A DNA stretch of 64,000 nt from an uncultured Methylocystaceae bacterium (GCA_937870755.1 CALMZV010000069.1:50000-113999), one strand, 5' to 3'; counted from the first letter of the stretch, positions 18,453-27,889 are shown. The notes: generated from the letters alone by a model not told the origin. A program made the numbers and translations.

Positions 18453-18827
18453 ATGATCCAGCTTCGCGCCGCCGCGCTCGCGGCCGTTTTTTCCGCCGCT
18501 CTCGCCTTCCCCGCCGCCGCCAGCGACATTGTCGGCAACTGGCAGCGCAGCGACGGCACATCGCGCATCCGCATGTCGCCGTGCGGCGACGCCGTGTGCG
18601 GCCATATCACGTGGCTGAGGACCCCCGGCGCCTCGCCCGCCAAGGTCGGCCAGCGCGTGTTCTCCAACATGAAACAGGACGGGGCCGGCTGGAGCGGCTC
18701 GGCCTTCAATCCGGAGGACGGCAAGACCTACACCGGCAAAGCGACGGTCTCCGGCGGCTCGATGACCACCAAGGGCTGCGCGCTCGGCGGGCTGATCTGC
18801 AAATCGGTGAGCTGGTCGCGCATGTGA
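18453..18827 (+). CDS. DUF2147 secreted protein
   Basis: A 124-residue periplasmic protein: signal peptide MIQLRAAALAAVFSAALAFPAAAS, then the DUF2147 pattern DIVGNWQRSDGTSRIRMSPCGDAVCGHITWLR, followed by the repeat-like DPEDGKTYTGKA-type block (here FNPEDGKTYTGKATVSGGSM) and a final CALGGLICKSVSWSRM. Family function is unknown. Two Cys near the middle and two near the end may pair. GAGGGAG is separated from the ATG by an unusual run of eight T. Confidence 0.88.
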   Translation: MIQLRAAALAAVFSAALAFPAAASDIVGNWQRSDGTSRIRMSPCGDAVCGHITWLRTPGASPAKVGQRVFSNMKQDGAGWSGSAFNPEDGKTYTGKATVSGGSMTTKGCALGGLICKSVSWSRM

Positions 18828-18880
18828 CCAAACGCGGCGCCGTCTGGACAGGCGCCGCGCCGGTCCCGCATCCTGAACGC

Positions 18881-19651
18881 ATGAAGACGCCGCTCAAGCG
18901 CCGAATCGCCCTGTTGTATTACGGCGCGTCGAACCGCGCGCGACTGTTTCGGTACGGGCTGCTGGTCTTCGACCTCGTCACGGTCCTGCTGTTCTTCGCC
19001 GCGACCGCTTTTCCCGACGCACGCTGGATCGTGCCGCTCGATATCGTGCTCGCGGCGGCGATGATCGTCGAACTCGCTGCGCGGTTGTGGGTCGATCCAC
19101 AACGCGTCAGGAGCGCGCTGTCGCTCTGGACGCTGGCCGACGTCGTGGTCATCTTCTCGCTGCTGGCGGCCGCCTTTGTCGAGAATCTCGGCTTTCTGCG
19201 CGTACTGCGCGCGTTGCGGCTCCTGCGTTCCTATCACCTCGTTCGCGACCTGCGCGCGGAATCGCCGTGGTTCAAGACGCATGAAGACATCATTCTGCGG
19301 TCGCTGAACCTGGTCGTTTTCATCTTCATCGTGACGTCGACCGTCTACGTCACTCAGCACGCCGACAATCCCGGCATCAAGACCTATGTCGACGCGCTGT
19401 ATTTCACGATCACCACGCTGACGACGACGGGTTTTGGCGACGTGACGCTGCAGGGCGCCGGCGGACGGCTGCTGTCCGTGCTCATCATGGTCATCGGCGT
19501 AAGCCTGTTCCTGCAATTGCTGCAGGCGATCTTCCGGCCGCGCAAGGTGCGGTTCGAATGCCCCGATTGCGCGCTGCTGGTGCATGAAATCGACGCCGTC
19601 CATTGCAAACATTGCGGACGGCTTCTGAAAATTCCCGACGAGGGAATCTGA
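18881..19651 (+). CDS. Voltage-sensor K+ channel with C-terminal zinc ribbon
   Basis: A 256-residue six-helix ion channel subunit. Hydrophobic helices span roughly 25-45, 50-70, 80-100, 140-158 and 195-215. The S4-like helix (about 106-122) has Arg at every third position (FLRVLRALRLLRSYHLVR). The pore loop TLTTTGFGDV (about 179-188) is a TVGYGD-type selectivity filter with F in place of Y. The cytosolic tail ends in a rubredoxin-like zinc ribbon: C227-x2-C230 and C242-x2-C245, with CPDC and CKHCG. The ATG at 18881 lacks a strong ribosome site; an earlier GTG that would overlap the DUF2147 gene is possible. Confidence 0.85.
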   Translation: MKTPLKRRIALLYYGASNRARLFRYGLLVFDLVTVLLFFAATAFPDARWIVPLDIVLAAAMIVELAARLWVDPQRVRSALSLWTLADVVVIFSLLAAAFVENLGFLRVLRALRLLRSYHLVRDLRAESPWFKTHEDIILRSLNLVVFIFIVTSTVYVTQHADNPGIKTYVDALYFTITTLTTTGFGDVTLQGAGGRLLSVLIMVIGVSLFLQLLQAIFRPRKVRFECPDCALLVHEIDAVHCKHCGRLLKIPDEGI

Positions 19652-19748
19652 TCGGAGCGGGCGGCGCCGGCGGGCAAACGGGCCTGTCACGCGATTGTCA
19701 TGCGAGGCATGTAATCGGGCGCGCCCGCCCTCCAACCGCTCGAGCGTC

Positions 19749-20774
19749 TTGGCTATCGACCGACTGAAACCAGCCCTGGACACGGATGCGCCGGGCTGCG
19801 CGTGGATCATCGCGTGCGACGGCGCCGGCGAGGCCGAAGCCGGCGTCTCGGGGCATTTGCGGCAACCGCCCGACGGCGGATTCGCATGGGCGCATTTCGA
19901 CCGTTCGGACCGGCGCAGCGCGCAAACGCTGCGCGACCTGGGCCGGCTCGAAGCCGACGAACTCGATGCGCTGGTCGGGCCGATCGATCATCAATTCATC
20001 GAACAGACCGATTCGCGCACGTTCGGCGCGGTGGTCGATCATGTGTCGAGCATCGCGGGCCGCACGCATGAAACCGACTATCTGCGCTTCGTCTTCGGTC
20101 AGGACTTCATCTTCACCGCGCGTCTGCGGCCCTTGCAGAGCGCGGACGCCGTGCGCCGCGCGTTGGGCGCGGGTCCGGCGCCTGATCGACCGGAAGGCCT
20201 GTTCGAGGAACTGATCGCGGCGATCTGCGACAGTTGCGGCGCGATCACAAAAGAGATCGCACGCGATCTCGACCGAATAGAAGATCGCGTGATCCTCGAC
20301 GGCGAAGGGCGCGAGCAGCGCGCCGCGCTCGGTCATGCGCGACGCACCGCCGTGAGACTGCAACGCCAGATCGGCGGCCTGACCTCCACGATGAAGCGCC
20401 TGGAGGAGGCGGCCGCGGAACCCGATCGCCAGCATCTGGCGGACGCCGCGGCGACGCTCGCCCAGCGGGCCGAGGCGCTCGCGCGCGATATCGCGGCCCT
20501 GCAGGATCGCGCCCGCCTGCTGCAGGAAGAAGTCAACGCAATTCTTACGCTGGAGACGAACGACCGGCTCTACATCCTCACCATCGTGACGACGCTTCTG
20601 CTGCCGGCGACCTTCGTCACCGGCTATTTCGGCATGAACACGCGCCAGCTTCTGTTCTTCGAGAACGACAACGGCACACTCTTCGCCACGTTGCTGTGCG
20701 CGGCGGCCTCCGCCATCGCGCTCGTGACGCTGCGGCGGTTCGGCATCGCGCGGGCGCCGTCCCGTCACAGCTGA
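19749..20774 (+). CDS. CorA/ZntB-family divalent metal transporter
   Basis: A protein of about 341 residues with a long cytosolic N-terminal alpha/beta domain, extended helices, and two C-terminal membrane segments. The first is followed by the CorA signature GMN in YFGMNTRQLLFFENDNGT (around residue 294). The periplasmic loop with N-D-N-G rather than E-x-P resembles the ZntB branch, which moves Zn2+ (or Mg2+ in other branches). Start is uncertain: no ATG fits, so I use TTG 19749 (LAIDRLKP), with TTG 19695 as alternative. It converges with the histidine kinase gene, 15 bases between stops. Confidence 0.85.
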   Translation: MAIDRLKPALDTDAPGCAWIIACDGAGEAEAGVSGHLRQPPDGGFAWAHFDRSDRRSAQTLRDLGRLEADELDALVGPIDHQFIEQTDSRTFGAVVDHVSSIAGRTHETDYLRFVFGQDFIFTARLRPLQSADAVRRALGAGPAPDRPEGLFEELIAAICDSCGAITKEIARDLDRIEDRVILDGEGREQRAALGHARRTAVRLQRQIGGLTSTMKRLEEAAAEPDRQHLADAAATLAQRAEALARDIAALQDRARLLQEEVNAILTLETNDRLYILTIVTTLLLPATFVTGYFGMNTRQLLFFENDNGTLFATLLCAAASAIALVTLRRFGIARAPSRHS

Positions 20775-20789
20775 CCGGAGCCAACCGCG

Positions 20790-23621
20790 CTATTCCGCCA
20801 GAACGCGCGTCGGCGGGAAGATCACTTCCACCAGCGTTCCTTCCGCCTTGCGGCTCTTGATGACAAAGGAGGCGCGGTTGGCCTCCACCAGCGCCTTCGT
20901 GAGCGGCAGGCCAAGCCCCGTTCCGTCGGCGCGTCGCGAGGTCGCCACCTGACGGAACGGTTCGAGCGCCGTCTCCATTTCCGTCTCGCTCATGCCCACG
21001 CCCGTGTCCTTGATGCGCACCACCGCATGGCCCGCGTCGGTGAGCGCGGTCGAGACGATGACCTGCCCGCCCGGTTCGTTGAACTTGACCGCGTTCGACA
21101 GGAGATTGAGCACGATCTGGCGCAGCGAGCGTTCGTCGGCGACGATGTTGGGCAGTTTGTGCGCCAACGACATGCGCACCACCACCCGTTCGCGATTGGC
21201 CTGGGGCTGCATGAGCGACACGCATTCTGTCACAACCGCGTTGGCGTCCACGCTCTGGAAATCCATTTCCATCTTGCCGGCCTCGATCTTCGACAGATCG
21301 AGCAGGTCGTTGACGAGGCTCATCACGTGCTCGCCGGACTTGTGGATGTCGCGCAGATAGTCGCGGTAGCGTTCGTTGCCCACCGGGCCGAACCGCTCGT
21401 CGATGATGACTTCGGTGAAGCCGAGAATGGCGTTGAGCGGCGTGCGGATCTCGTGGCTGATCTTGGCGAGGAAATCCGATTTCAGGGCGCTGGCGCGTTC
21501 GGCTTCGCGCCGCGCGTCGCCCAGTTCGCGCTCGGCGCGCTTCCAGGAGGTGAGGTCGCGCAGCACCACGCAGAATTTCGCTTGGGGGCCTGCGCTCAGC
21601 CGCCCCATGGTCATGAACACGGGGATCGCGCCGCCCTTCTGCGCGCGCGCCAGAATCTCGCGCCCGTCGTTGAGGACGCTGGCGACGCCGCCCGCCTTCA
21701 CGCCGTCGAAATAGTCGGCGACCACCGCCTGGCTCTCCCTGTCGACCAGCGTGTTCAGGTGGCGGCCCGCCACGTCCGCGCCGTCGCAGCCGAACAGAGC
21801 CTGACCCGAACGATTGAGCGAGAGAATGCGCCCCTGCGAGTCGACGACGGCGACGCCGTCGGTGGCCGTATCGAGAATGGCGTGTAGTTCGCGCGCCTCG
21901 GCATCGCGCTGGCGCAGGTCCAGTTCGAGCGCGCGCACGCGCTGGCCGTCGCCGTTTTCCTGCGCGCGGCGCAAAGAGACGAGCGTGGCGGGCAGGCCGT
22001 CCCATTCGATGCTTTGCAGGCGCGCGTCGACGGCGAGCGGCTCTCCGGAGCGAGTCTGGATTTCGGCGACGCCCGCCTCCGGCGCGCGGCCGCGAAACAG
22101 CAGATCGAGCCCCCCGGCTTCGTGGAATGCGTCGGCATCGGGAAAATCGAGCAGATCGAGCAGGGTGCGATTAGCGAAGATCGTCACGTTCTGACGGCTG
22201 ACCAGAACGCCGACCGGCATGCGATCGAGCATGGCGCGTGCGTTGCGCGCGACGGCCGCCGCCTCATCGTCGGCGTCGCCTTCCGACGGCGCTACGACCG
22301 GCGCGCGGGAGGCGCGCGCATCCATGCGATCGGCTTCGGCGCCTTCCTCGCTTGTCATCGGCACGGATTGTTGCGGCAGGCGCGCCGGCTCCGCGCCGAG
22401 CGCGCGCGCGATATCGTGAAACGCCTGCTGCTCGCCCGCCGACAACGGCGGCGCGACGGCGCGACGCGGCTCGGCCGGCGGCTCGGGCGCGCGCGCCGGG
22501 CGCAGGGGAACGATGTTGGCGGGGGGCGCGACAGTTTCTGACGCGGCCTCCGGCGCGACGCGCTGCGCGGGTTCAGCGCGCGCCTCCGGCTGCGATGTTT
22601 CGGCGGGCTCCGACGCTGTGTCGAACACCTCCGGCGCAGATGTTTCGAACGCCTCCGGCTGTTGCTCGACTCCCGCGGCCGCGAGCGCGGCGACCAGATC
22701 GTCCGGCGCGGATGCGGCGGTCGCGGGCGCAAGGTCGATCGGGCCGATGTCGGAGTCGAGCGCCTGCGCCTCCTGCGACTCCTCCTCGACGATCATCGAC
22801 GCCGGCGCGGCGCGCAGGGGAAACGCGATCGGCGCGCGCGCGACGCGGGCCGCCGCGACGACGCCGAAGCCGCGATATCCGCCGAACGCGCCGTCGGCGT
22901 CGAACGTCGCCGCCCCGCCGAGCACGGTCGGCGCGCCTTCGCCGCCGCCGGTCGGCCACACGACCTCGACGCCGCTCCAGGTGATGGCGCCGGCAAGGGC
23001 GTCGCCAAGCGCGCCGGAGGAATCGAGAGCGGACGCGAGATCGGCGAACGACTGGCCGATCTCTGCGGCGTTGGCCGCGCCGACAACGGCGGCGAGCGCC
23101 GGGTCGACGTGCACGAACCGGCCCGTGGCGTCGGTGCGCCAGGTGAACCGATGCGCGCGCGCCGGCGCGCACGCCGCCTCGGCCGGCTGCGGCCCGGGCG
23201 GCTGCAAGGCGGCGAGCGGCTCCACATTGGCGGGCGCGGCGGCGGCGGGGCCGCGCACGCCGAGCGCGGCCATCACGAACACCGGCGCGCCGTCCGCCAC
23301 GGCCGCCCGCTGGCAGAGGACCGTGACGGTTTCGGCGATCGGTCCGAAGAAGAAGCGCAGTCGTTCGAGACGCGGCGCGGCGCCCGGCAGCAGCGCATGG
23401 GCGAGTGCGACGATGCGGCTGGAACCCGGTTCGCTGCCGTGCACGAGACGACGGGTGAGGCGGTCGAGATCGCCGCCAAACAGGGCGCGCGCCTGAGCGT
23501 TGGCGTAGACGACGCGGGTCGGCGCGGAGGCGATCGCCACCACGGGCGCGCCGGCGCGCCGCAGGGAGGCGATGGCGGGTTCAGCCAATGCGGTTTCGAT
23601 CCAGGTGTCCGTTTCGCTCAT
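20790..23621 (-). CDS. pdhS: PdhS-like PAS sensor histidine kinase
   Basis: A 943-residue soluble kinase. The first 450 residues hold a degenerate PAS region and a long Ala/Pro/Glu-rich linker; two PAS domains follow (about 460-580 and 590-705), then HisKA with H723 in FLAKISHEIRTPLNAILGF, then an HATPase with KFNEPGGQV, DTGVGMSETEME and GTGLGLPLTKAL, closing in FPPTRVLAE. This C-terminal signature and cytosolic layout match PdhS of the PleC/DivJ homologue sensor family, which controls DivK and cell-cycle asymmetry in Hyphomicrobiales. No membrane segment is visible. It stands alone, convergent with the CorA-type gene, and shares a 350-base upstream region with the divergent phasin gene. Confidence 0.82.
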   Translation of the reverse strand: MSETDTWIETALAEPAIASLRRAGAPVVAIASAPTRVVYANAQARALFGGDLDRLTRRLVHGSEPGSSRIVALAHALLPGAAPRLERLRFFFGPIAETVTVLCQRAAVADGAPVFVMAALGVRGPAAAAPANVEPLAALQPPGPQPAEAACAPARAHRFTWRTDATGRFVHVDPALAAVVGAANAAEIGQSFADLASALDSSGALGDALAGAITWSGVEVVWPTGGGEGAPTVLGGAATFDADGAFGGYRGFGVVAAARVARAPIAFPLRAAPASMIVEEESQEAQALDSDIGPIDLAPATAASAPDDLVAALAAAGVEQQPEAFETSAPEVFDTASEPAETSQPEARAEPAQRVAPEAASETVAPPANIVPLRPARAPEPPAEPRRAVAPPLSAGEQQAFHDIARALGAEPARLPQQSVPMTSEEGAEADRMDARASRAPVVAPSEGDADDEAAAVARNARAMLDRMPVGVLVSRQNVTIFANRTLLDLLDFPDADAFHEAGGLDLLFRGRAPEAGVAEIQTRSGEPLAVDARLQSIEWDGLPATLVSLRRAQENGDGQRVRALELDLRQRDAEARELHAILDTATDGVAVVDSQGRILSLNRSGQALFGCDGADVAGRHLNTLVDRESQAVVADYFDGVKAGGVASVLNDGREILARAQKGGAIPVFMTMGRLSAGPQAKFCVVLRDLTSWKRAERELGDARREAERASALKSDFLAKISHEIRTPLNAILGFTEVIIDERFGPVGNERYRDYLRDIHKSGEHVMSLVNDLLDLSKIEAGKMEMDFQSVDANAVVTECVSLMQPQANRERVVVRMSLAHKLPNIVADERSLRQIVLNLLSNAVKFNEPGGQVIVSTALTDAGHAVVRIKDTGVGMSETEMETALEPFRQVATSRRADGTGLGLPLTKALVEANRASFVIKSRKAEGTLVEVIFPPTRVLAE

Positions 23622-23782
23622 GGTCTGGCGTCCGATGGCCGCGGTCAGAAAGGTTGCGCCGGCCGGCGATAGCTAACAAAGTCTTAAAGAGGCGGGCCGC
23701 GAAGGTCCACGAATCGGCCGCCCCACGCCCACTGCTTCTGCGATTCATCATGAATCCGCCAAAGCGATGGCGTAACCGCCAT

Positions 23783-23816
23783 GCTGCGTCGCAGCGTTTT
23801 GTTGCAATGCAGCATG
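23783..23816. promoter_or_regulatory. Tandem PhaR-like operators upstream of phasin
   Basis: Two TGC-N3-GCA palindromes lie 18 bases apart centre to centre: GCTGCGTCGCAGC (23783-23795, a perfect CTGC-N3-GCAG site) and TTGTTGCAATGCAGCATG (23799-23816). This is the published form of PhaR targets in front of phasin genes. They sit 156 bases upstream of the phasin ATG, in the 350-base region shared with the divergent kinase gene. The rest of 23622-23971 holds an 8-bp hairpin ATGGCGCC/GGCGCCAT (23880-23897) probably in the phasin leader, and nothing else I could identify. Confidence 0.6.
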
Positions 23817-23971
23817 TCCCGTGGTACAGGCGCCCCGTTGGGCGGTCTGTCGCGGGAAGGACACGGCGCCCTTGGGGAGATGGCGCCGAGGCGCCATGTT
23901 TGTATCTTGCACAGACGATTGCGATACGCCCGACCCCGCCAAGGCGCCGCGATCCAGGAGAGGAGAAAGCC

Positions 23972-24340
23972 ATGAGCCAGTTGCCTTACGAAATTCCGGC
24001 CGAGATGCGCGATTTCGCCGAGAAGAGCGTCGAGCAGGCGCGCAAGGCGTTCGAAGGCTTTTTCGGCGCCGCGCAGAAGGCGGTCGGCTCGGTCGACACG
24101 GGGGCCTTCACGGTCGCCAACAACATGAAGGATGTCGGCGCCAAAGCCATGAACTTCGCCGAAGCCAACGTGAAGGCCGCATTCGACCATGCGCAGAAGC
24201 TCGTTCACGCCAAGGACATGCAGGAAGTGCTGGCGTTGCAGACCGATTTCGTGAAATCGCAGATGACGGCCTTCCAGGACCAGGCCAAGGAAATGGGCCA
24301 GACGGTGCAAAAGGCGGTGACGCCGAAAGCTTCGTCCTGA
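23972..24340 (+). CDS. Phasin (PHA granule protein)
   Basis: A 122-residue amphipathic helical protein of the phasin_2 family, which coats polyhydroxyalkanoate granules. Typical segments: PAEMRDFAEKSVEQARKAFEGFF, AAQKAVGSVDTG, DVGAKAMNFAEANVKAAFDHAQKLVHAKDMQEVLALQTDFVKSQMTAFQDQAKEMGQTVQKA. No signal peptide. The ATG at 23972 follows two overlapping AGGAG ribosome sites. A strong terminator lies 30 bases after the stop, so the gene is monocistronic. Tandem PhaR-like palindromes upstream suggest repression by PhaR when granules are absent. Confidence 0.93.
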   Translation: MSQLPYEIPAEMRDFAEKSVEQARKAFEGFFGAAQKAVGSVDTGAFTVANNMKDVGAKAMNFAEANVKAAFDHAQKLVHAKDMQEVLALQTDFVKSQMTAFQDQAKEMGQTVQKAVTPKASS

Positions 24341-24369
24341 AGGACGGGCCTTTCGGGCGGACGAAAACC

Positions 24370-24394
24370 AGGGCGCCCCTCGGGCGCCCTTTTT
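24370..24394 (+). terminator. Terminator after phasin gene
   Basis: Perfect 9-bp stem AGGGCGCCC/GGGCGCCCT (24370-24378 with 24382-24390) with a CTC loop, followed directly by a T run (24390-24394). Strong intrinsic terminator. Confidence 0.9.
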
Positions 24395-24516
24395 CATGCG
24401 CCGCGCGCCATTGCGCCGAACGCCATGCAGGCCGCGCCCCCAAGCGAAGCCCGCGCGCCGGCTTGCGAAAAAGCGGCTTCCACTTCGGGCCAAAACGCTT
24501 TAGAGAGCACTCGCGT

Positions 24517-24593
24517 GCCGCCATAGCTCAGTTGGTTAGAGCGCTAGATTGTGGATCTAGAGGTCCCCCGTTCGAGCCGGGGTGGCGGTACCA
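24517..24593 (+). tRNA. tRNA-His (anticodon GTG), CCA encoded
   Basis: A full cloverleaf reads from GCCGCCA (acceptor) through TAGCTCAG...GAGC (D arm), anticodon stem CTAGA/TCTAG with loop TTGTGGA (anticodon GTG at 24551-24553), T arm CCCCG-TTCGAGC-CGGGG, and acceptor TGGCGGT, then A73 and encoded CCA. The base before position 1 is T, not G, the first pair is G1:U72, and the discriminator is A73. That is the unusual tRNA-His form known in one branch of alphaproteobacteria that lacks the G-1 identity element. No attachment-site duplication or integrase is nearby. Confidence 0.96.
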
Positions 24594-24678
24594 TTCCTTT
24601 CCGAAAAACCTGCACCTTCGGCTGCATTCGGGCGCATGTCGAGCGCGCGGCGCTTGTCTGGCGACCTGCAATTGGTCC

Positions 24679-25773
24679 ATGAGTGATGCGCGGCGTTCTG
24701 CGGACGCGACAAAAACAAAACAGATCGGGCCGGGAGGGCTCAAGGTGCAACAGGCGGTGGATCCGGCTGCGCTCGCGGGCTGGATGGATCGAGAGGGGCT
24801 GGGCGCTGGCCCGCTGTCCGAAATGCGCGCGCTGGCGGGCGGCACGCAAAATATTCTCCTGCGCTTCCGGCGCGGCGAGCGCGACTATGTGCTGCGTCGC
24901 CCGCCGCCGCATCTGCGCGCCAATTCCAACGAGACGATGCGGCGCGAGGCGCGCGTGCTGGGCGCGCTCGCCGGGACGAACGTGCCCCACCCGCGGCTGA
25001 TCGCGGCCTGCGGCGACGAAAGCGTGATCGGCGCGGCGTTCTACCTGATGGAGCCGGTCGAGGGCTTCAACGCCACGACCGGCCTGCCGGCGCTGCATGC
25101 CGGCAGCGAGAGCGTGCGTCGCCGCATGGGGCTGGCGCTCGTCGAAGGCATCGCCGCGCTCGGCGCGCTCGACTATCGCGCGCTCGGGCTCGAAGGGCTC
25201 GGCAAGACCGACGATTATCTCGAACGCCAGGTCGCGCGCTGGAAGGCGCAGCTCGCCTCCTATGCCGAGTTTCCCGATTGGGAAGGGCCAGGCGGCATTC
25301 CGGGCGTCGAGCGCGTGGCCGGCTGGCTCGCCGCCAACCGGCCGTCGACCTTCCTGCCGGGAATCATCCACGGCGACTATCACCTGGCCAATGTGATGTA
25401 CCGGTTCGACAGCGGCGAACTGGCCGCGATCGTCGACTGGGAGCTGACGACGATCGGCGATCCGCTGGTCGATCTGGGCTGGGTGCTCGCCACGTGGCCG
25501 GAGGGCGATCCGCCGAGCGTGGACGCAGTCGCGGTGCGGCCGTGGCAGGGCTTTCCGACCGCGGACGAGCTCGTCGCCCATTACGCGCCGCGCACGCAGC
25601 GCGACCTGTCGTCGCTGACATGGTACGCGGTGCTCGCCTGCTACAAGCTCGGCATCATTCTGGAAGGCACGCACGCACGCGCGAGCGCCGGCAAGGCGCC
25701 GCGCGCGACCGGCGACCTTCTGCACGCAAAAACCGTCGGCCTGTTCGAGCGCGCGCTGCGCTGGATCGGCTGA
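24679..25773 (+). CDS. Phosphotransferase family protein (APH-like, ACAD10/11 or LvaA type)
   Basis: A 364-residue cytosolic kinase-fold protein. The N-terminal lobe has [26 protein letters not shown], the nucleotide lobe; the catalytic loop is [13 protein letters not shown] and the metal-binding motif is [19 protein letters not shown]. This subfamily is related to the kinase domain of human ACAD10/11 and to LvaA, which phosphorylate the hydroxyl group of 4-hydroxyacyl-CoAs. The next gene, 40 bases downstream, is an ACAD11-type acyl-CoA dehydrogenase, the usual partner. The ATG at 24679 is the first in frame after tRNA-His. Antibiotic resistance is unlikely given the context. Confidence 0.86.
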   Translation: MSDARRSADATKTKQIGPGGLKVQQAVDPAALAGWMDREGLGAGPLSEMRALAGGTQNILLRFRRGERDYVLRRPPPHLRANSNETMRREARVLGALAGTNVPHPRLIAACGDESVIGAAFYLMEPVEGFNATTGLPALHAGSESVRRRMGLALVEGIAALGALDYRALGLEGLGKTDDYLERQVARWKAQLASYAEFPDWEGPGGIPGVERVAGWLAANRPSTFLPGIIHGDYHLANVMYRFDSGELAAIVDWELTTIGDPLVDLGWVLATWPEGDPPSVDAVAVRPWQGFPTADELVAHYAPRTQRDLSSLTWYAVLACYKLGIILEGTHARASAGKAPRATGDLLHAKTVGLFERALRWIG

Positions 25774-25813
25774 ACCCACCCCACGCCAACGAATCCATCG
25801 GGAGAAACGAAAG

Positions 25814-27058
25814 ATGAATTTCGAACACAGCGACAAGGTGAAGGAGCTGATCGCCAAACTCGAAGCCTTCATGGACGCGCATATCTATCCGGTCGAACGC
25901 GACTATTACGATTTCGTCCACGATCATTCCAACCTCTGGAAGGAATGGCCGAAGATGGAGGCTCTGAAGGACAAGGCGAAAGCGGAAGGGTTGTGGAACC
26001 TGTTCCTGCCGCACGAATACGGCGAGTTCTCGCCCGGCCTGACCAATCTCGAATATGCGCCGCTCGCCGAAATCATGGGGCGGGTGCCGTGGTCGTCGCA
26101 GGTGTTCAACTGCTCGGCCCCCGACACCGGCAACATGGAAGTGCTCGCTCGTTACGGCACGCCGGAGCAGCAGAAGCGCTGGCTGCGCCCGCTGCTCAAC
26201 GGCGAAATCCGCTCCGCCTACGTGATGACCGAACCGCAGGTCGCCTCCTCCGACGCCACCAATCTGGAACTGACCATTCTGCCCGACGGCGACGACTACG
26301 TGCTGAACGGCCGCAAATGGTGGATTTCCAACGCGCGCCATCCGCGCTGCGATCTGTTTCTGGTGATGGGCAAGACGCTACCGAACAACCCGCGCCATTC
26401 GCAGCACTCCACCATCATCGTGCCGCGCGACACGCCCGGCGTGAAGATCGTGCGCTCGCAGACGATCTTCGGTTCGCTCAATTCGCCGGGCGGCGAATCC
26501 GAACTGCGCTTTGAAAACGTGCGCGTGCCGAAAGCGAACATGATACTGGGCGAAGGTCGCGGCTTCGAGATCGCCCAGGGGCGTCTGGGGCCGGGGCGCA
26601 TTCATCACTGCATGCGCTCCATCGGCCAGGCGCAGCGCGCACTGGAGGTCATGTCGCGGCGCGCCGACAATCGCGTGGCGTTCGGCAAGAAGCTGTCCGA
26701 TCAATCCAGCATCCGCCAGGATGTCGCGCGCTCGTTCTGCGAGATCGAAATGGCGCGGCTGCTGACGCTGAAGGCGGCCGACCAGATGGACCGCTACGGC
26801 AACAAGGTGGCCAAGGATCTGATCGCCGCCATCAAGGTCGTGGCGCCGCAGATGGCGCAGACGGTGGCCGACCGCGGCATCCAGATCCATGGCGGCATGG
26901 GTGTGAGCGACGACACGCCCATCGCCTATTTCCTCACGCTCAACCGCTATCTGCGGCTCGCAGACGGGCCGGACGAGGTGCACATGTCGCAGCTCGGCAA
27001 GCAGAAGATTCGTGAATACAACGCCATGAAGGCGCGGCCGGCCGAGAGCCGGCCGTAA
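25814..27058 (+). CDS. Acyl-CoA dehydrogenase, ACAD11-like
   Basis: A 414-residue flavoenzyme. Seen: [108 protein letters not shown], and near the end [33 protein letters not shown]. The ASSDATN loop and LADGPDEVH segment are those of ACAD10/11-type enzymes rather than classic short-chain dehydrogenases. GGGAGAAACGAAAG precedes the ATG. With the kinase encoded 40 bases upstream it probably eliminates the phosphate of a 4-phosphoacyl-CoA to give an enoyl-CoA (family knowledge), which the divergent enoyl-CoA hydratase could hydrate. Confidence 0.9.
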   Translation: MNFEHSDKVKELIAKLEAFMDAHIYPVERDYYDFVHDHSNLWKEWPKMEALKDKAKAEGLWNLFLPHEYGEFSPGLTNLEYAPLAEIMGRVPWSSQVFNCSAPDTGNMEVLARYGTPEQQKRWLRPLLNGEIRSAYVMTEPQVASSDATNLELTILPDGDDYVLNGRKWWISNARHPRCDLFLVMGKTLPNNPRHSQHSTIIVPRDTPGVKIVRSQTIFGSLNSPGGESELRFENVRVPKANMILGEGRGFEIAQGRLGPGRIHHCMRSIGQAQRALEVMSRRADNRVAFGKKLSDQSSIRQDVARSFCEIEMARLLTLKAADQMDRYGNKVAKDLIAAIKVVAPQMAQTVADRGIQIHGGMGVSDDTPIAYFLTLNRYLRLADGPDEVHMSQLGKQKIREYNAMKARPAESRP

Positions 27059-27131
27059 CCGCGCCGATGCGCGTGTCGGGCGCAGCGAACATGGCTCGCG
27101 CGCCATGGCCGCGCCCGGCGGCGCCCATCGC

Positions 27132-27872
27132 CTATGTGCGTCGGGCGAGAAACGCGCGCATCGCAGCCTGCGCATTTGGCGTGCGGCCGAGTTCGGCCGC
27201 CGCCGCCATCTCCGACGCATAACCCTCCAGCACGCCCATATCCTCGATGCGCGCGAGGCTGGCGCGCGCCATCTCCACGGCGTGCGGGTCGCGCGCGGCG
27301 ATCTCGCGCGCGATTCCCAGCGCATAATCCATCAGTTCGTCCGGCCTTACGCAGGCTTCGATCGCGCCGCGCCGCGCCATGTCCGCCGCGCTCAACGGAC
27401 GGCCGGTGAGCAACATGCGGTTGACGGTCGAATGGCCGAGCAGGCGCATGGCGTGGCGCGCCCCGCCGAGCATGCCGACGTCGATCTCCGGTATGCCGAA
27501 CGTCGCCGTTTCACTCGCCGCCAGAATGCAGCAGGACGCGGCCATGCCCAGGCCCGCGCCGAGAGCCGGCCCGTTGATGGCGGCGATGGTCGGCTTTCGC
27601 CCGTACAGCAATGCGCGATAAAGATCGACGCCGATGTCGATCGGCCCGTCGCCGCCCGTCTCCAGCGCGTGCAACTGTTCCTTCAGATCGACGCCGGCGG
27701 AGAAACAGCGGCCCTTTCCGGTGAGCACGACGGCGCGCACGCGCGCGTCCGCATCCATCGCCTGCAAGGCCGCGATCAGTTCGGCGATCATCGCCCGCGA
27801 CAGCGCGTTGACCGGCGGGCGCGCGAGCGCGACGACGCCGACGGTTCCCTCTATGCTCACTTCGATATTCAT
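27132..27872 (-). CDS. Enoyl-CoA hydratase/isomerase family protein
   Basis: A 246-residue crotonase-fold enzyme. Seen: VVALARPPVNALSRAMIAEL, VVLTGKGRCFSAGVDLKEQ (first oxyanion contact), AINGPALGAGLGMAASCCILAASETATFGIPEIDVGMLGGARHAMRLLG. Of the two usual hydratase glutamates, the PEI glutamate is present, but the position in GLGMA where GCELA-type enzymes carry Glu is Gly, so isomerase or other crotonase chemistry is possible. The ATG at 27872 has a GCAGGA ribosome site and only 17 bases separate it from the divergent cupin start. It converges with the acyl-CoA dehydrogenase. Confidence 0.88.
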   Translation of the reverse strand: MNIEVSIEGTVGVVALARPPVNALSRAMIAELIAALQAMDADARVRAVVLTGKGRCFSAGVDLKEQLHALETGGDGPIDIGVDLYRALLYGRKPTIAAINGPALGAGLGMAASCCILAASETATFGIPEIDVGMLGGARHAMRLLGHSTVNRMLLTGRPLSAADMARRGAIEACVRPDELMDYALGIAREIAARDPHAVEMARASLARIEDMGVLEGYASEMAAAAELGRTPNAQAAMRAFLARRT

Positions 27873-27889
27873 CCGACGGTCCTGCAGCG

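Noticed and set aside
24517..24593. tRNA-His as an integration site
   Set aside because: No integrase, no direct repeat of the tRNA 3' end and no phage-like genes nearby.
24679..25773. Aminoglycoside resistance gene
   Set aside because: The APH-like fold is real, but the ACAD11-type partner and length fit the acyl-CoA-related kinase group.
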